Position numbers and translations under genes: made by a program | Assembly (NCBI GenBank): GCA_963798775.1 | Contig: CAWCUK010000003.1 | Coordinates: 858,595-922,594, forward strand | Length of the DNA stretch: 64,000 nucleotides | From: CAWCUK01 sp963798775 | GTDB taxonomy: Bacteria > Bacteroidota > Ignavibacteria > Ignavibacteriales > Ignavibacteriaceae | Direction of reading: 5' to 3' | Part shown: piece after piece, positions 1-9,988 of the stretch | Position numbering within the stretch: the stretch's first letter is position 1 | Layout of the letters: each line of letters begins with the position of its first letter | Notes under the pieces: generated by a model | What the model was told of the DNA's origin: nothing | Seen by the model: the letters and a program-made list of their open reading frames with translations, nothing else | Database searches by the model: none

Positions 1-1191
1 ATTAAAGAAGAACTGAAAAATTTATCGCGAATTAAATTAAAAAGAATTATTAATGCCACGGGAATAATTCTTCATACTAATTTTGGAAGAGCGCCTTTGG
101 GTAATATTATTATTGAGCAAATTACCGGCGCCGTTTCAGGATATTCCAATCTTGAGTTTGATCTTGAATCGGGAAGAAGATCCAAAAGAATTGATCATAT
201 AATTGAGCTGATAAAATATTTAACCGGAGCCGAAGACGCGGTGGTTGTAAATAATAACGCGGCTGCCGTTTTTCTGGTTAATAAAGTTTTTGCCGCTTCT
301 AAAGAAGTCATTATATCGCGCGGTGAATTAATAGAAATAGGCGGCTCTTTTCGTCTGCCTGAAATAATTTCAGCAAGTGGTGCTAAAATGGTAGAGGTAG
401 GTACAACAAATAGAACTAATATAAATGATTATATAAATGCGGTTACTGCCGAAACTAAAATTTTATTCAAGGCTCATAAATCTAATTTTAAAATAAGCGG
501 ATTTATGGAAGAAGTCGGCATTGGTTCACTTGTACATCTCGCCAAGGAAAAGAAACTGGTTCTTCTTTATGATATTGGTTCGGGATTATTAAATAATGAT
601 GATTCGATTTTTCGAGGAGAACCCTCAGTAAAAGAAAGTATTTGTAAAGGTGTTGATTTAGTTACTTTCAGCTGCGATAAACTTTTAGGCGGTCCGCAAG
701 CCGGAATTATCGCGGGAAAGAAAGGTTTAATTCACCGTATAGCGAATAATCCTTTAATGAGAACTTATCGCGTTGATAAAATAACTCTTGCCGCTCTCGC
801 GCCGGTTTTAACTTTTCATTTGAATAAAAATGAACGGGATATGAAAATTCCCGTTTATAAAATGTTAAATCAAAGTGAGGATAAATTAAAAGAAAAAGCC
901 TTTTTACTCTCCCGGATTTTATTTGAAAAAAACATTGCTTCCGAAGTGATTCCTAGCCATGGCTACTGCGGCGGCGGTACTATGCCGGCTTACGAGCTTG
1001 AAAGTTATTCGGTAAAACTTTTAAATACCTCAAAAGAAAAAAATTTCGCTCAGAAAATATATTTTAACCTGATGAAACTTGAGATTCCCGTTGCGGCGGC
1101 TTTACGAAAAGGTGAAATTCATTTTGATGTTATGACTATTGATGATGATGATATTGTTACAGTCGCTGAAGCGGTAAAGAAGGTTATATGA
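1..1191 (+). CDS. selA: L-seryl-tRNA(Sec) selenium transferase SelA, 5' partial
   Basis: PLP enzyme that converts seryl-tRNA(Sec) to selenocysteyl-tRNA(Sec) in the cytoplasm using selenophosphate. The reading frame is open from base 1, and the residues before position 97 still match the family (INATGIILHTNFGRAPL), so the TTG at 97 is not the start; the gene begins outside the window. About 396 residues are visible and roughly 65-70 N-terminal residues are missing compared with the 463-residue E. coli enzyme. The PLP lysine lies in SCDKLLGGPQAG, codon 679-681. The stop overlaps selB by 4 bp, indicating one operon with selB and the desulfurase-SelD fusion. Identification is secure. Confidence 0.96.
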   Translation: MKEELKNLSRIKLKRIINATGIILHTNFGRAPLGNIIIEQITGAVSGYSNLEFDLESGRRSKRIDHIIELIKYLTGAEDAVVVNNNAAAVFLVNKVFAASKEVIISRGELIEIGGSFRLPEIISASGAKMVEVGTTNRTNINDYINAVTAETKILFKAHKSNFKISGFMEEVGIGSLVHLAKEKKLVLLYDIGSGLLNNDDSIFRGEPSVKESICKGVDLVTFSCDKLLGGPQAGIIAGKKGLIHRIANNPLMRTYRVDKITLAALAPVLTFHLNKNERDMKIPVYKMLNQSEDKLKEKAFLLSRILFEKNIASEVIPSHGYCGGGTMPAYELESYSVKLLNTSKEKNFAQKIYFNLMKLEIPVAAALRKGEIHFDVMTIDDDDIVTVAEAVKKVI

Positions 1192-3131
1192 AAAATTTAA
1201 TTTTAGGAACTGCCGGACATGTAGACCACGGAAAAACCGCATTAATAAAAGCGATTACCGGGATTGACTGCGATACTCATCCTGATGAAAAGTTAAGGGG
1301 AATAACAATTAATCTTGGATTTTCCCATTTCGAAACCAACAATTTAAGCATTGGAATTATTGATGTTCCCGGACATAAAGATTTTATTTCTACAATGGCC
1401 GCCGGTGCTTTCGGAATTGATTTTGTCTTATTTACGGTTGCTGCCGATAGCGGAATTATGCCGCAAACTGAAGAACATCTTAAAATTTTGGAACTGCTTG
1501 GAATAAAAAACGGAATTATTGTCATCACTAAAATAGATCTTGTTGATGAAGAAGTACTCGATCTTGTAAGATTGGAAATTAAAAATTTTTCAAAAGGAAC
1601 ATTTCTTGAAAATTGTATAATCTCGGAAGTATCATCAAAAACCGGCCAAGGAATTGAAGATCTTAAAAGTTCAATTTGTAAAATCTCCGGGTTGGTTGGT
1701 GATAAAAAATCCGGCTGCTATTTTAGAATGTTTATAGATAGAATATTTTCTGTAAAGGGTTTTGGTACTGTAGTAACCGGTACTTCATTGGGCGGAGAAA
1801 TTAAAATCGATGAAAATGTTTATCTTCTTCCGGGTGAAAAAAAATTAAGAATCAGAAGAATTGAGAAGCATGGAACCGCTGCCGAAATTGTAAAAGCCGG
1901 AAGCCGAGTTTCTTTAAATCTCACCGGTTTAAATAAGGAAAATTTTAAAAGGGGAATGGTTATTTCAGCAAAAAAAAATCCTACGACACAGATGATTGAC
2001 GCGAAACTTTGGTTTGTTCATAAAGAAAAATCTATGGCTGTTTGGTCTAATATAATTTTCTTATCCGGCACTCATTTTTGTTCCGCAAGAATGCATTTAT
2101 TAGATAGAGATGTTCTAATATCGGATGATATTGCGATTGTTCAAATTCATTTAACTGAATCAGCTGTTTTGTTAAAAGGCGATAAATTTATAATCAGAGA
2201 TTCATCCGGGAATTTTACTCTGGGTGGAGGCGAAATAATTGATGCTCATCCGCTTCATCATAAGAGACGGCCTGTAAAATTAGTAAATCAGTTAAAAACC
2301 CTTGTCCACGGTAGTATCGCTGCATTTATAAATTCTGAACTGAATAAAAATCAAGTTTTACTTAACATTGATGAACTTTCCGAACTTATTTTTTTGTCAC
2401 AGACATCAATACTAAAAGAAATTCAAAAGGAATCGGTACGGGAAATTTTATTTATCGAGGCTGATGGTAAAGCCTATTTTATGTTAAAGGAGAAAATTGA
2501 TTTTTATGAAAAGAAAATTCTAAAAGCCCTGTTGAATTATCATAATAAAAATCCGCTTGATGAGTTAGGAAAAACTAAAGAAGAATTATCATTTTTATTT
2601 AAAAATATAAATTATTCCGAGGCGGAAGTTTTTGTTACCATTCTAATTAATGAATTATTAAAAAAGGGACTGGTGATTAGGAAAGCTAATACTATAGTTC
2701 ATTCTAATCATAAAGTTATTATTTCTGATTCGCTGAAAAATGAAATAACTTTTATTGAAGAATATTATAGAAAATGCGGAATGCATTTACCGGCGGCGGC
2801 TGAATTGGAAAAGGTTGTTGAAAAAAATGGAATTAATTTTGTTAATTTTAATCAAATCTTAACTTTGCTGGTTTCTAAAAAGATACTTATTAAAGTAAAC
2901 GGGAATTTTATTTTCTCCGGAATTGTTAACCAATGCCGGCATAAACTTCTGTGTTATTTTGATGATTCAGATGTTCCGATAACGGTTGCTAAATTCCGCG
3001 ATATTACAAACGGGAATAGAAAAATGTGTCTTCACCTTTTAAATTATTTTGATGATGAAGGAATTACCATCAGAGACGGCGATTTTAGAACTTTAACTGA
3101 AAAAGGGAAAGTATATCTAAAAGAATTATGA
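1188..3131 (+). CDS. selB: Selenocysteine-specific elongation factor SelB
   Basis: GTPase that delivers selenocysteyl-tRNA(Sec) to the ribosome at UGA codons followed by a SECIS hairpin. The 647-residue length is typical. G1 is GHVDHGKT (residues 10-17), G2 lies in GITIN (38-42), G3 is DVPGH (59-63), and TKID (114-117) takes the NKxD position. Domains II and III follow, and the C-terminal half from about residue 370 fits the winged-helix repeats that bind the SECIS RNA. The ATG overlaps the selA stop (ATGA), and the gene's own stop overlaps the next start in the same way, so the three are probably translationally coupled. No selenoprotein gene was recognised in the window, so its target lies elsewhere. 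Confidence 0.96.
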   Translation: MKNLILGTAGHVDHGKTALIKAITGIDCDTHPDEKLRGITINLGFSHFETNNLSIGIIDVPGHKDFISTMAAGAFGIDFVLFTVAADSGIMPQTEEHLKILELLGIKNGIIVITKIDLVDEEVLDLVRLEIKNFSKGTFLENCIISEVSSKTGQGIEDLKSSICKISGLVGDKKSGCYFRMFIDRIFSVKGFGTVVTGTSLGGEIKIDENVYLLPGEKKLRIRRIEKHGTAAEIVKAGSRVSLNLTGLNKENFKRGMVISAKKNPTTQMIDAKLWFVHKEKSMAVWSNIIFLSGTHFCSARMHLLDRDVLISDDIAIVQIHLTESAVLLKGDKFIIRDSSGNFTLGGGEIIDAHPLHHKRRPVKLVNQLKTLVHGSIAAFINSELNKNQVLLNIDELSELIFLSQTSILKEIQKESVREILFIEADGKAYFMLKEKIDFYEKKILKALLNYHNKNPLDELGKTKEELSFLFKNINYSEAEVFVTILINELLKKGLVIRKANTIVHSNHKVIISDSLKNEITFIEEYYRKCGMHLPAAAELEKVVEKNGINFVNFNQILTLLVSKKILIKVNGNFIFSGIVNQCRHKLLCYFDDSDVPITVAKFRDITNGNRKMCLHLLNYFDDEGITIRDGDFRTLTEKGKVYLKEL

Positions 3132-5329
3132 AAAAAAATATTTATCTCGATTATAATTCAACTACACCTGTCGATCCCTCTGTTGTAAATTTTATGCTGC
3201 CTTTTTTAACTCAAAATTTTGGAAATCCCTCCAGCTCTCATAGTTTTGGTATAGCGGCAAAACAAGCTGTACTGGAAGCTAGAAAGAAAATCGCGGGAAT
3301 GATTCATTGCAAGCCTGATGAAATAATTTTTACCAGCGGCGGCTCGGAATCTAATAATTACGCAATTAAAGGTTTCGCCTTTGCAAATAGGAATAAAGGC
3401 AATCATATTATCACTTCTTCAATCGAACATCCTGCTGTCCTTGAAGTTTGTAGATTTTTAGAGGGAAAAGGTTTTGAAATAACTTATTTGCCTGTTGATC
3501 ATTATGGTTTTGTAAATCCTGCGGATGTTGAAAAAAATATTAGGCCCGATACAATTTTAATTTCAATAATGCACGCCAATAATGAAGTCGGAACAATTCA
3601 GCCGCTTAAAGAAATTTCCGTAATTGCTAATGCGAATAAGATTGCTGTTCATTCGGATTGCGCGCAGTCGGTCGGTAAAATTCCCGTTTTCGTTGATGAA
3701 CTTGGAATTGATTTGTTATCAATTGCCGGACATAAGATGTACGCACCTAAAGGTGTTGGCGCCTTATTTATAAGAACCGGTGTTTTTCTTGAAAAACAAA
3801 TTCACGGTGCCAATCATGAAATGAATTTACGTGCGGGAACTGAAAATGTACCCGAAATAGCAGCGCTCGGAGAAGCCGCCGAATTAATTAATAATAACCT
3901 ATGGTTATATTCTGAAAAAATGAAAGAGGCCCGGGATTTTTTAGAAAATTTGCTAATGAAGAATTTTCCTGAATTAAAAATAAACGGTCATCCGGTAAAA
4001 TGCCTTCCCAACACTTTAAATGTTTCGTTTAAAAATATTGAGGCTAATTTAATTTTGGCGGGACTCAAAAATGTAGCGGCATCAGCCGGTGCGGCTTGCC
4101 ACAGCGAAAGCATTGATGTATCGCATGTTTTAAAAGAAATGAAAATCCCCGTTGAGTTTGCAATGGGATCTATTAGATTTTCTGTCGGAAGAAATACAAC
4201 AAAAGAGGAAATTGATTTAGCGGTAGGCGCTTTAGTAGAAGTTGTGGGAAAGTTAAATCAGCCAAAGTTTGAAAAAAAAATTGAGACAACGGAAAAGATA
4301 AAATTAACAGAATATACTTCCGGTCTCGGCTGCGCCTGTAAAATGCGTCCGCAAATACTTGACCAGGTTTTAAAAAATATTCCTCTTCCTCTAGATGAAA
4401 ATATCCTTGTCGGTATAAACACTTCCGATGACGCCGCGGTTTACAAAATAAATGAGGAAATAGCGGTTGTTCAGACTGTTGATTTTTTTACACCGATAGT
4501 TGATGATCCTTTTGAATTTGGCGCGATTGCGGCAGCGAATTCTTTAAGCGATATTTATGCTATGGGAGCTAAACCTATTTTCGCTTTGAATATTGCTGCG
4601 TTCCCGGCAAACCGGCTGCCTGTTGAAGTTTTGGATGAAATAATAAAAGGCGCGAATTATTCTGTTAAACAAGCGGGAATTTCTATTATCGGCGGACATA
4701 CTATTGATGATAATGAACCGAAATTTGGTTTGGTTGTTAGCGGTATTATTCATCCGCAAAAAATAATAAAAAATTGTTCTGCCAAACCCGGCGATAGTTT
4801 AATTTTAACTAAACCGATCGGTACGGGTATTTATTCTACAGCGTTAAAAATGGGGCTGCTTAACGAAAAGGATAAAATATTTTTAACCGAAGTTATGATG
4901 CGGTTGAATAAAAACGCTTCGGAAGTTATGCGCAAAATAGGTGTAAGCGCTTGTACCGATATTACCGGTTTTGGGCTGATCGGCCATCTGCTTGAAATGG
5001 CGAAGTCATCTAATATTACCGCGGTTATTGAGAATAATAAAATTCCCTTATTTCCTTCACTTAATGATTTCGTGCTGCAGAAAGCTGTTCCTGGCGGCAC
5101 TAAAAATAATTTTATTTATACTGATCCTTTCGTCAAATACGATTTATTTATTACTGAGAATGAAAAATTGATTTTAAATGATGCGCAAACTTCCGGCGGT
5201 CTTTTAATTTCGGTCCCTTCAGGAAATGAAGCAGTCTTATTAAAAGAATTAGAAAAAGTAGAAAATCTAATTCCGGCGGTCATTGGTAAAGTTGTTCCTC
5301 CTGATGAATATATGATTAGGGTAACATGA
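3128..5329 (+). CDS. selD: Fusion of NifS-like cysteine desulfurase/selenocysteine lyase with selenophosphate synthase SelD
   Basis: A 733-residue two-domain protein. Residues 1 to about 380 are a NifS/IscS-type PLP enzyme: PLP lysine K203 in AGHKMYAPKGVG and a likely catalytic cysteine C324 in ASAGAACHSES. Residues from about 390 to the end are SelD: TEYTSGLGCACKM carries C402 and K405, equivalent to E. coli C17 and K20, followed by the ATP-binding aspartates (NTSDDAAVY, then GGHTIDDNEPKFGL). The catalytic position is Cys, not an in-frame UGA/Sec. The natural reading is that the lyase half releases selenium and passes it directly to the SelD half to make selenophosphate. It overlaps selB by 4 bp. 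I recall NifS-SelD fusions from surveys of selenophosphate synthetases, but cannot check this here. Confidence 0.93.
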   Translation: MKKNIYLDYNSTTPVDPSVVNFMLPFLTQNFGNPSSSHSFGIAAKQAVLEARKKIAGMIHCKPDEIIFTSGGSESNNYAIKGFAFANRNKGNHIITSSIEHPAVLEVCRFLEGKGFEITYLPVDHYGFVNPADVEKNIRPDTILISIMHANNEVGTIQPLKEISVIANANKIAVHSDCAQSVGKIPVFVDELGIDLLSIAGHKMYAPKGVGALFIRTGVFLEKQIHGANHEMNLRAGTENVPEIAALGEAAELINNNLWLYSEKMKEARDFLENLLMKNFPELKINGHPVKCLPNTLNVSFKNIEANLILAGLKNVAASAGAACHSESIDVSHVLKEMKIPVEFAMGSIRFSVGRNTTKEEIDLAVGALVEVVGKLNQPKFEKKIETTEKIKLTEYTSGLGCACKMRPQILDQVLKNIPLPLDENILVGINTSDDAAVYKINEEIAVVQTVDFFTPIVDDPFEFGAIAAANSLSDIYAMGAKPIFALNIAAFPANRLPVEVLDEIIKGANYSVKQAGISIIGGHTIDDNEPKFGLVVSGIIHPQKIIKNCSAKPGDSLILTKPIGTGIYSTALKMGLLNEKDKIFLTEVMMRLNKNASEVMRKIGVSACTDITGFGLIGHLLEMAKSSNITAVIENNKIPLFPSLNDFVLQKAVPGGTKNNFIYTDPFVKYDLFITENEKLILNDAQTSGGLLISVPSGNEAVLLKELEKVENLIPAVIGKVVPPDEYMIRVT

Positions 5330-5794
5330 TAATTTATTTATTTTCTACAAAGTAAATTCGATGGCTAAGTATTTATTTTTTATTTATTTAATCATTATTT
5401 CCCTCATTCCCTTTATTATTTTTACAACACATTTCCTATATCTTTTTATATTCGCTAATAAAAAGTACTTGACAATTCACCTTTTAAAAGTTAACTTTTT
5501 ATAAAACTTATAAGAAGTTATTATAAATCTTCTTTAACATCAGTTTAAACATATTTATAAAAAAAAGTTTTGAAGGAAGGAAAAGTGTATGCCTTAAAAT
5601 ATACTCTGCTGAACCGTCCCGGTTCAAAAACAATTTCGAAGTTAAAAATTCTTCACAAGTAAGGAAGGTAAGCCTCACTTGTTTCTAAGTTTCAATTTTA
5701 GCTTTGTACTCTTGCCAGACCTAAAAATCCTGTATGGTTATAAATTCTCTGCTAGTTTAATTAAAAGATTTTTTCCCTAAAATAGGAGATAGAA
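5330..5794 (+). other. Intergenic region with possible promoter, palindrome and structured leader
   Basis: These 465 bases hold no convincing gene. A TTGACA at 5469-5474 is followed after 17 bases by a poor -10 (TAACTT). A perfect 14-bp palindrome, AAAAGTTAACTTTT, lies at 5486-5499 between and over these elements and could be an operator. Further down are a 6-bp stem (TGAACC/GGTTCA, about 5622-5638) and a longer imperfect stem bounded by ACAAGT and ACTTGT (about 5652-5681). I looked for tRNA-Sec because the Sec genes lie upstream; there is no cloverleaf and no TCA anticodon arm. The region may be the 5' leader of the following secreted-protein gene. Confidence 0.3.
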
Positions 5795-7564
5795 ATGCAA
5801 CAAAAATTTCTAAAAAGTCTGTCGTTCCTCTTGCTCACAATTTTCTTTTCAGTTCCCTCGGTTATTTTCGCTCAAAATATTCCCATCGATAATTTCGAAA
5901 GTTATAATACAACTGATGATCTTAAAGCTGATTGGACAGCCTTTGGGTTTTCCACTTTAGATTATGCCTTAGCGATAGATTCTGCTAATACCGATTTTGG
6001 CACTCGATCTTTCGAATATGTATACAGCGGTAACGACCAAACAACATGGGGCGGCGCGATTTCAAATAAGTCTTTAGCGGCTTCACCCCTTGATCTAAGC
6101 GGAACTGAGGGTATTAAGTTCATGCTTAAGGGAGACGGGTCTTCCAATGTTATTTATATAAGGATTTCTAACGGAGATAATAGCTGGTCCTCTAATAAAA
6201 TAGCTTTGCTCGATACAAATTGGCATTCCGTTACTATTCCTTTTGCAGTTGATACCGCTAACGGCTTTACAAACGGGGCTAAAACCATAACTGATTTATA
6301 TGCCGATTTAGCTAATGTAACCGATTTTAGAATTTATCTCGATCATCCGGCTATTGAAAATATAACTTACAAAATACGCTTCAATACTATCTATGCTTTA
6401 AAATCTCTTCCTCCTGATGGAATAATGATTGACGATTTTGAAAATTATAATACTGTCGCTCAATTAAAAGCTGTTTGGGGATTTTTCGGCTATTCTACCG
6501 CGGATTATAACCCGATTAAAGATCCTGAAAATTCTCCGAGCGGATTTCAGTATTTAGACTATAAGTACAGAGCAGGAAGTACAACTACTTGGGGCAGCGC
6601 GTTCAGGGTTTTATCTATACAAATGGATTTATCTAATGTTCAAAGCGGCCTTCAGTTCTATATGAAAGGCGATGGTTCCGATAATCATATTTATGTAAGG
6701 TTAGATAACGGAAACGAAATGTATTCTTCTTATTTTATTCCGTTAAAGGATACTACTTGGCATTTAGTTAAAATTGATTTCTTAGCTGATACTACTACAG
6801 GATTCAGGTATGTTGGCAATAACCCCGACAACGGCCCTGATTATACTCTGGATCCCGGAACTAATGAACAGCTGAGAACACATCTAGCAAGCATTACCGG
6901 TATGCGCATTGTAATTGACAAACCCGTTATTGACGACGTCCTTTATATTACCGGTTTTGATGCTATTTATGCCGTAGATGTTTATTCTGACGGAACTGTG
7001 GTTCCTGTCGAATTAACATCTTTTTCCGCTGCTAAAAACGGTAGTTCGGTTGAATTAAACTGGGCAACCGCGACGGAAACCAATAACAGAGGTTTCGAAG
7101 TGCAGCGCAAGTTGGATTCTAAATGGCAGACTATCGGATTTATTGAAGGAAAAGGTACCACTACTCTAAGAACTACTTATAAATTTGCGGATGATATTTC
7201 CGGTATAACAAGTTCTTCAATTCTTTATAGATTGAAACAAGTAGACCTTAACGGTACTTTTGAATACAGTAATGAAGTTAATGTCAGCAACATTCAAGAA
7301 TTCAAATATGAGTTAGCTCAGAATTACCCGAATCCTTTTAACCCTTCAACAACTATAAAATATCAAACTACGGGTAAGGATTTTGTTTCCTTAAAGGTTT
7401 ACAATATTCTGGGTAAAGAAGTTGCTTCTTTGGTAAACGGAGTTCAAAATCCGGGCAATCATGAAGCGGTTTTCAATGCTAAAAATTTGAGCAGCGGAAT
7501 TTACTTCTATACTCTTCAATCGGGTAGTTTTAATGTTACTAAAAAAATGATTCTACTTAAGTAG
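5795..7564 (+). CDS. Secreted protein with two jelly-roll/CBM-like domains and T9SS sorting domain
   Basis: 589 residues with a signal peptide (residues 1 to about 26, ending VIFAQN). Two homologous modules follow, each opening with a D-N/D-F-E-x-Y-N motif (IDNFESYNTTDDLKADW near residue 31; IDDFENYNTVAQLKAVW near 210), each about 180 residues long and with a TTWG motif. They resemble CBM11/CIA30-type galactose-binding folds. An FN3-like segment (VPVELTSFSAAKNGSSVELNW, about 400-490) precedes the C-terminal T9SS type A sorting domain (QNYPNPFNPSTTI, ending KKMILLK). No catalytic motif is visible. Likely exported by T9SS to the cell surface and used for polysaccharide binding; the ligand is unknown. 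An AGGAG ribosome-binding site precedes the ATG. A strong hairpin terminator follows. Confidence 0.8.
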   Translation: MQQKFLKSLSFLLLTIFFSVPSVIFAQNIPIDNFESYNTTDDLKADWTAFGFSTLDYALAIDSANTDFGTRSFEYVYSGNDQTTWGGAISNKSLAASPLDLSGTEGIKFMLKGDGSSNVIYIRISNGDNSWSSNKIALLDTNWHSVTIPFAVDTANGFTNGAKTITDLYADLANVTDFRIYLDHPAIENITYKIRFNTIYALKSLPPDGIMIDDFENYNTVAQLKAVWGFFGYSTADYNPIKDPENSPSGFQYLDYKYRAGSTTTWGSAFRVLSIQMDLSNVQSGLQFYMKGDGSDNHIYVRLDNGNEMYSSYFIPLKDTTWHLVKIDFLADTTTGFRYVGNNPDNGPDYTLDPGTNEQLRTHLASITGMRIVIDKPVIDDVLYITGFDAIYAVDVYSDGTVVPVELTSFSAAKNGSSVELNWATATETNNRGFEVQRKLDSKWQTIGFIEGKGTTTLRTTYKFADDISGITSSSILYRLKQVDLNGTFEYSNEVNVSNIQEFKYELAQNYPNPFNPSTTIKYQTTGKDFVSLKVYNILGKEVASLVNGVQNPGNHEAVFNAKNLSSGIYFYTLQSGSFNVTKKMILLK

Positions 7565-7575
7565 AATTAGATTTC

Positions 7576-7614
7576 GAAGGAAGAGAAGTTTTATTTTCTC
7601 TTCCTTCAGTTTTT
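7576..7614 (+). terminator. Rho-independent terminator
   Basis: Perfect 12-bp stem, GAAGGAAGAGAA (7576-7587) pairing with TTCTCTTCCTTC (7596-7607), with an 8-nt loop and then AGTTTTT. It lies 12 bp after the stop of the preceding secreted-protein gene and separates it from its paralogue. Confidence 0.85.
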
Positions 7615-7696
7615 ACAATCCGCTTGTATTATTGTCTTATATGGTTATAAGGTTTTAATAAAGCACAGAAAATAATAATAATTATTTGGAGATAAT

Positions 7697-9786
7697 ATGA
7701 ACAAAAACAATTTTACAAGTTTGCTCGTTTTGCTTGTCGCTTTTTTCATATTTCAAAGTCAAAATCTATTTGCTCAATCACTTAATACTAAAATAGATAA
7801 TTTTGAATATGATAACGCGGACAGCTTAAAAGCGCATTGGCGGGCTTTTGGTTATTCTACTTTGGATTTTGGTTTAACTTTGGATACAATTGCGGCGCCT
7901 TTAGGTGTTCATTATTTAAGGTATGATTACAGCGGAAACGATCAAACTACTTGGGGAGGAGCTTTAGATAAAATTGATTTGGCAAACTCACCTTTGGATT
8001 TTACCGGTATGGCCGGTGTTCAATTTTATTTGAAAGGTGACGGAACGTCAAATAAAATTTATGTACAGTTCTCAAACGGCGATAATGCTTGGTCTTCTAA
8101 TTTAATCTCGTTAGCCGATACAAATTGGCATGTAGTAAGAGTTCCTTTTAATGTTGAAGCGGAAAACGGTTTTACTAACGGCGCGAAAACTTATACCGAT
8201 TTTGTTAGTGATTTAGGCAATGTTACGGATTTTAGAATTTTTGTTGATCATCCGGCTATAGATAATACTCCTTATACCATTTATTTCGATGAAATTTTTG
8301 TTTCTAAATTTTTCCCTCCTGAAACCGGTGTAGCTATTGCCGATTTTGAAAATTATAGAACTACTGATGAATTAAAAATAGATTATCAGTTCTTCGGATA
8401 TTCAACTCTCGATTATAATTTAAAAGAGAACCTGAAAACGCTCCGATTGGATTTAAATTTATTGATTATATGTATGTTGGAGATAACAGTACTACTTGGG
8501 GCGGCGCTATCCGTTCAAGAAATTTATCCCCTGTTGATCTTTCTAATCTGAACGGCGGCTTTATGTTCTATCTTAAAGGCGACGGAACAGACAATGTTTT
8601 CCAATTCCGTTTTTATAGCAGCCTCGAAATGTGGTCGTCTTATAATATCTCTCTAAAAGATACTAACTGGAGAATGGTTAAAATTCCTTTTCAGGTAGAT
8701 ACACTTAAGGGATTAAGATATATCGGTAATAATCCAGACGGGCCCGATTTTACTCTTCCTCCCGGTACTAATGAGCAGTTAAAAACTGATCTTCAAAATG
8801 TTACTGAAGTGCGTTTTTATGTTACTAATCCGGTTATCGATTTTACTAATCGTGTAATTGAGTTAGACGGGTTATACGCGGTTGATAAATATCCGCCCCT
8901 TCCGCCGGTAAAAGCCGAAGGTTTTGAATCTTATTCCGATTTCACCAGCTTAAGCATCAATTGGCAGCAGTTCGGTGACGCGAGCGCGGGATATAGCTTA
9001 ACTCAAGATCCTGATTCTGTAGCTATTGGAAGTAAATCTTTTATTTTCTCGTATCAAGGTGTTCCCGGTTCAGAATATTCAGCCGTGAGAAGAAAAAATA
9101 TTATTCCGGGTTATAATTTCTCCGATCTTAACGGCGGAATGCAATTCTGGCTGAAAGGGGACGGAAGCGCTAATCATATAAGATTCAGATTCTATAACGG
9201 AAATGAAATGTGGGCTTCTTATCCTATTTCTCTTTCTTCTACCGATTGGCAGCATATCGGAATTAAATTTGCCGCCGATACGGCTAATGGTTTTAGATAT
9301 TTAGGAAATGATCCGATGAATCCTGATTGGACCGGAAATGCCGGAACAACCGCTCAGCTTTACGGTGATTTGGCTAGTGTTGATCAGATTCGGTTCGATG
9401 TCTTAAATCCGGAGCAGGATAATGTTGTTCGTAATATTGTTATAGATGAAATTGAAGGCGCGGACGCGTTCAGCCCCGATGTTGTTACTGATGTAAATAA
9501 CGCTGTGAATTCTGCTCTGCCGACTCAATATTCAATGGAGCAGAATTATCCGAATCCTTTTAATCCTTCTACTACTATTAGATATACTGTTCCGAAAAGC
9601 AGTTTTATTACTTTGAAAATATATAATCTGCTTGGACAGGAAGTAGCAACACTTTTAAATAGAGAGCAAACCGCCGGCACACATGAAGTAAGTTTTGACG
9701 CTTCAAAATTATCAAGCGGTGTTTATTTCTATTCATTAAAAGCAGGAAATTTTACTTCTACTAAGAAAATGATGCTGCTTAAGTAA
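7697..9786 (+). CDS. Secreted protein with three CBM-like domains and T9SS sorting domain, frameshifted
   Basis: Paralogue of the gene at 5795. Signal peptide (about residues 1-27, ending LFAQS), then three modules opening IDNFEYDNADSLKAHW, IADFENYRTTDELKIDY and EGFESYSDFTSLSINW, and a T9SS type A sorting domain (EQNYPNPFNPSTTI, ending KKMMLLK). The frame breaks at about 8425-8430. The first reading frame (7697-8551) turns into nonsense after YNLKE; coding resumes in another frame (PENAPIGFKFIDYMYVG), where the second frame's first Met at 8470 is internal. Relative to the paralogue (KDPENSPSGF), two extra bases, a duplicated GA in AAAGAGAACCT, explain the break. It is either a recent mutation or a sequence error. 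No catalytic residues were recognised; surface glycan binding is likely. Confidence 0.75.
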
Positions 9787-9797
9787 TATTATTTTAT

Positions 9798-9833
9798 GCC
9801 TTGAAGACTTTACATAGTCTTCAAGGCTCTTTA
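9798..9833 (+). terminator. Rho-independent terminator
   Basis: Perfect 12-bp stem GCCTTGAAGACT (9798-9809) and AGTCTTCAAGGC (9816-9827), loop TTACAT, then CTCTTT. It lies 12 bp after the stop of the frameshifted secreted protein and isolates the following TonB receptor operon. Confidence 0.85.
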
Positions 9834-9988
9834 AAAATTTATGGTAGTATTTAGATTCGATTTCTTAAAAAGTTTTCGCTCCTTTAATAACTGCCATTTT
9901 CACTATTTCATTATTCGTACTATTCTTTAAGAGATGATTCAAATTATTGTTCTAACTAAAGTTTATATAGACTATAAGGTATCAGGCT

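Noticed and set aside
5615..5645. Possible tRNA-Sec or T-arm around GAACCGTCCCGGTTC
   Set aside because: The arms form a simple hairpin, but no acceptor stem, D-arm or anticodon arm can be drawn around it.
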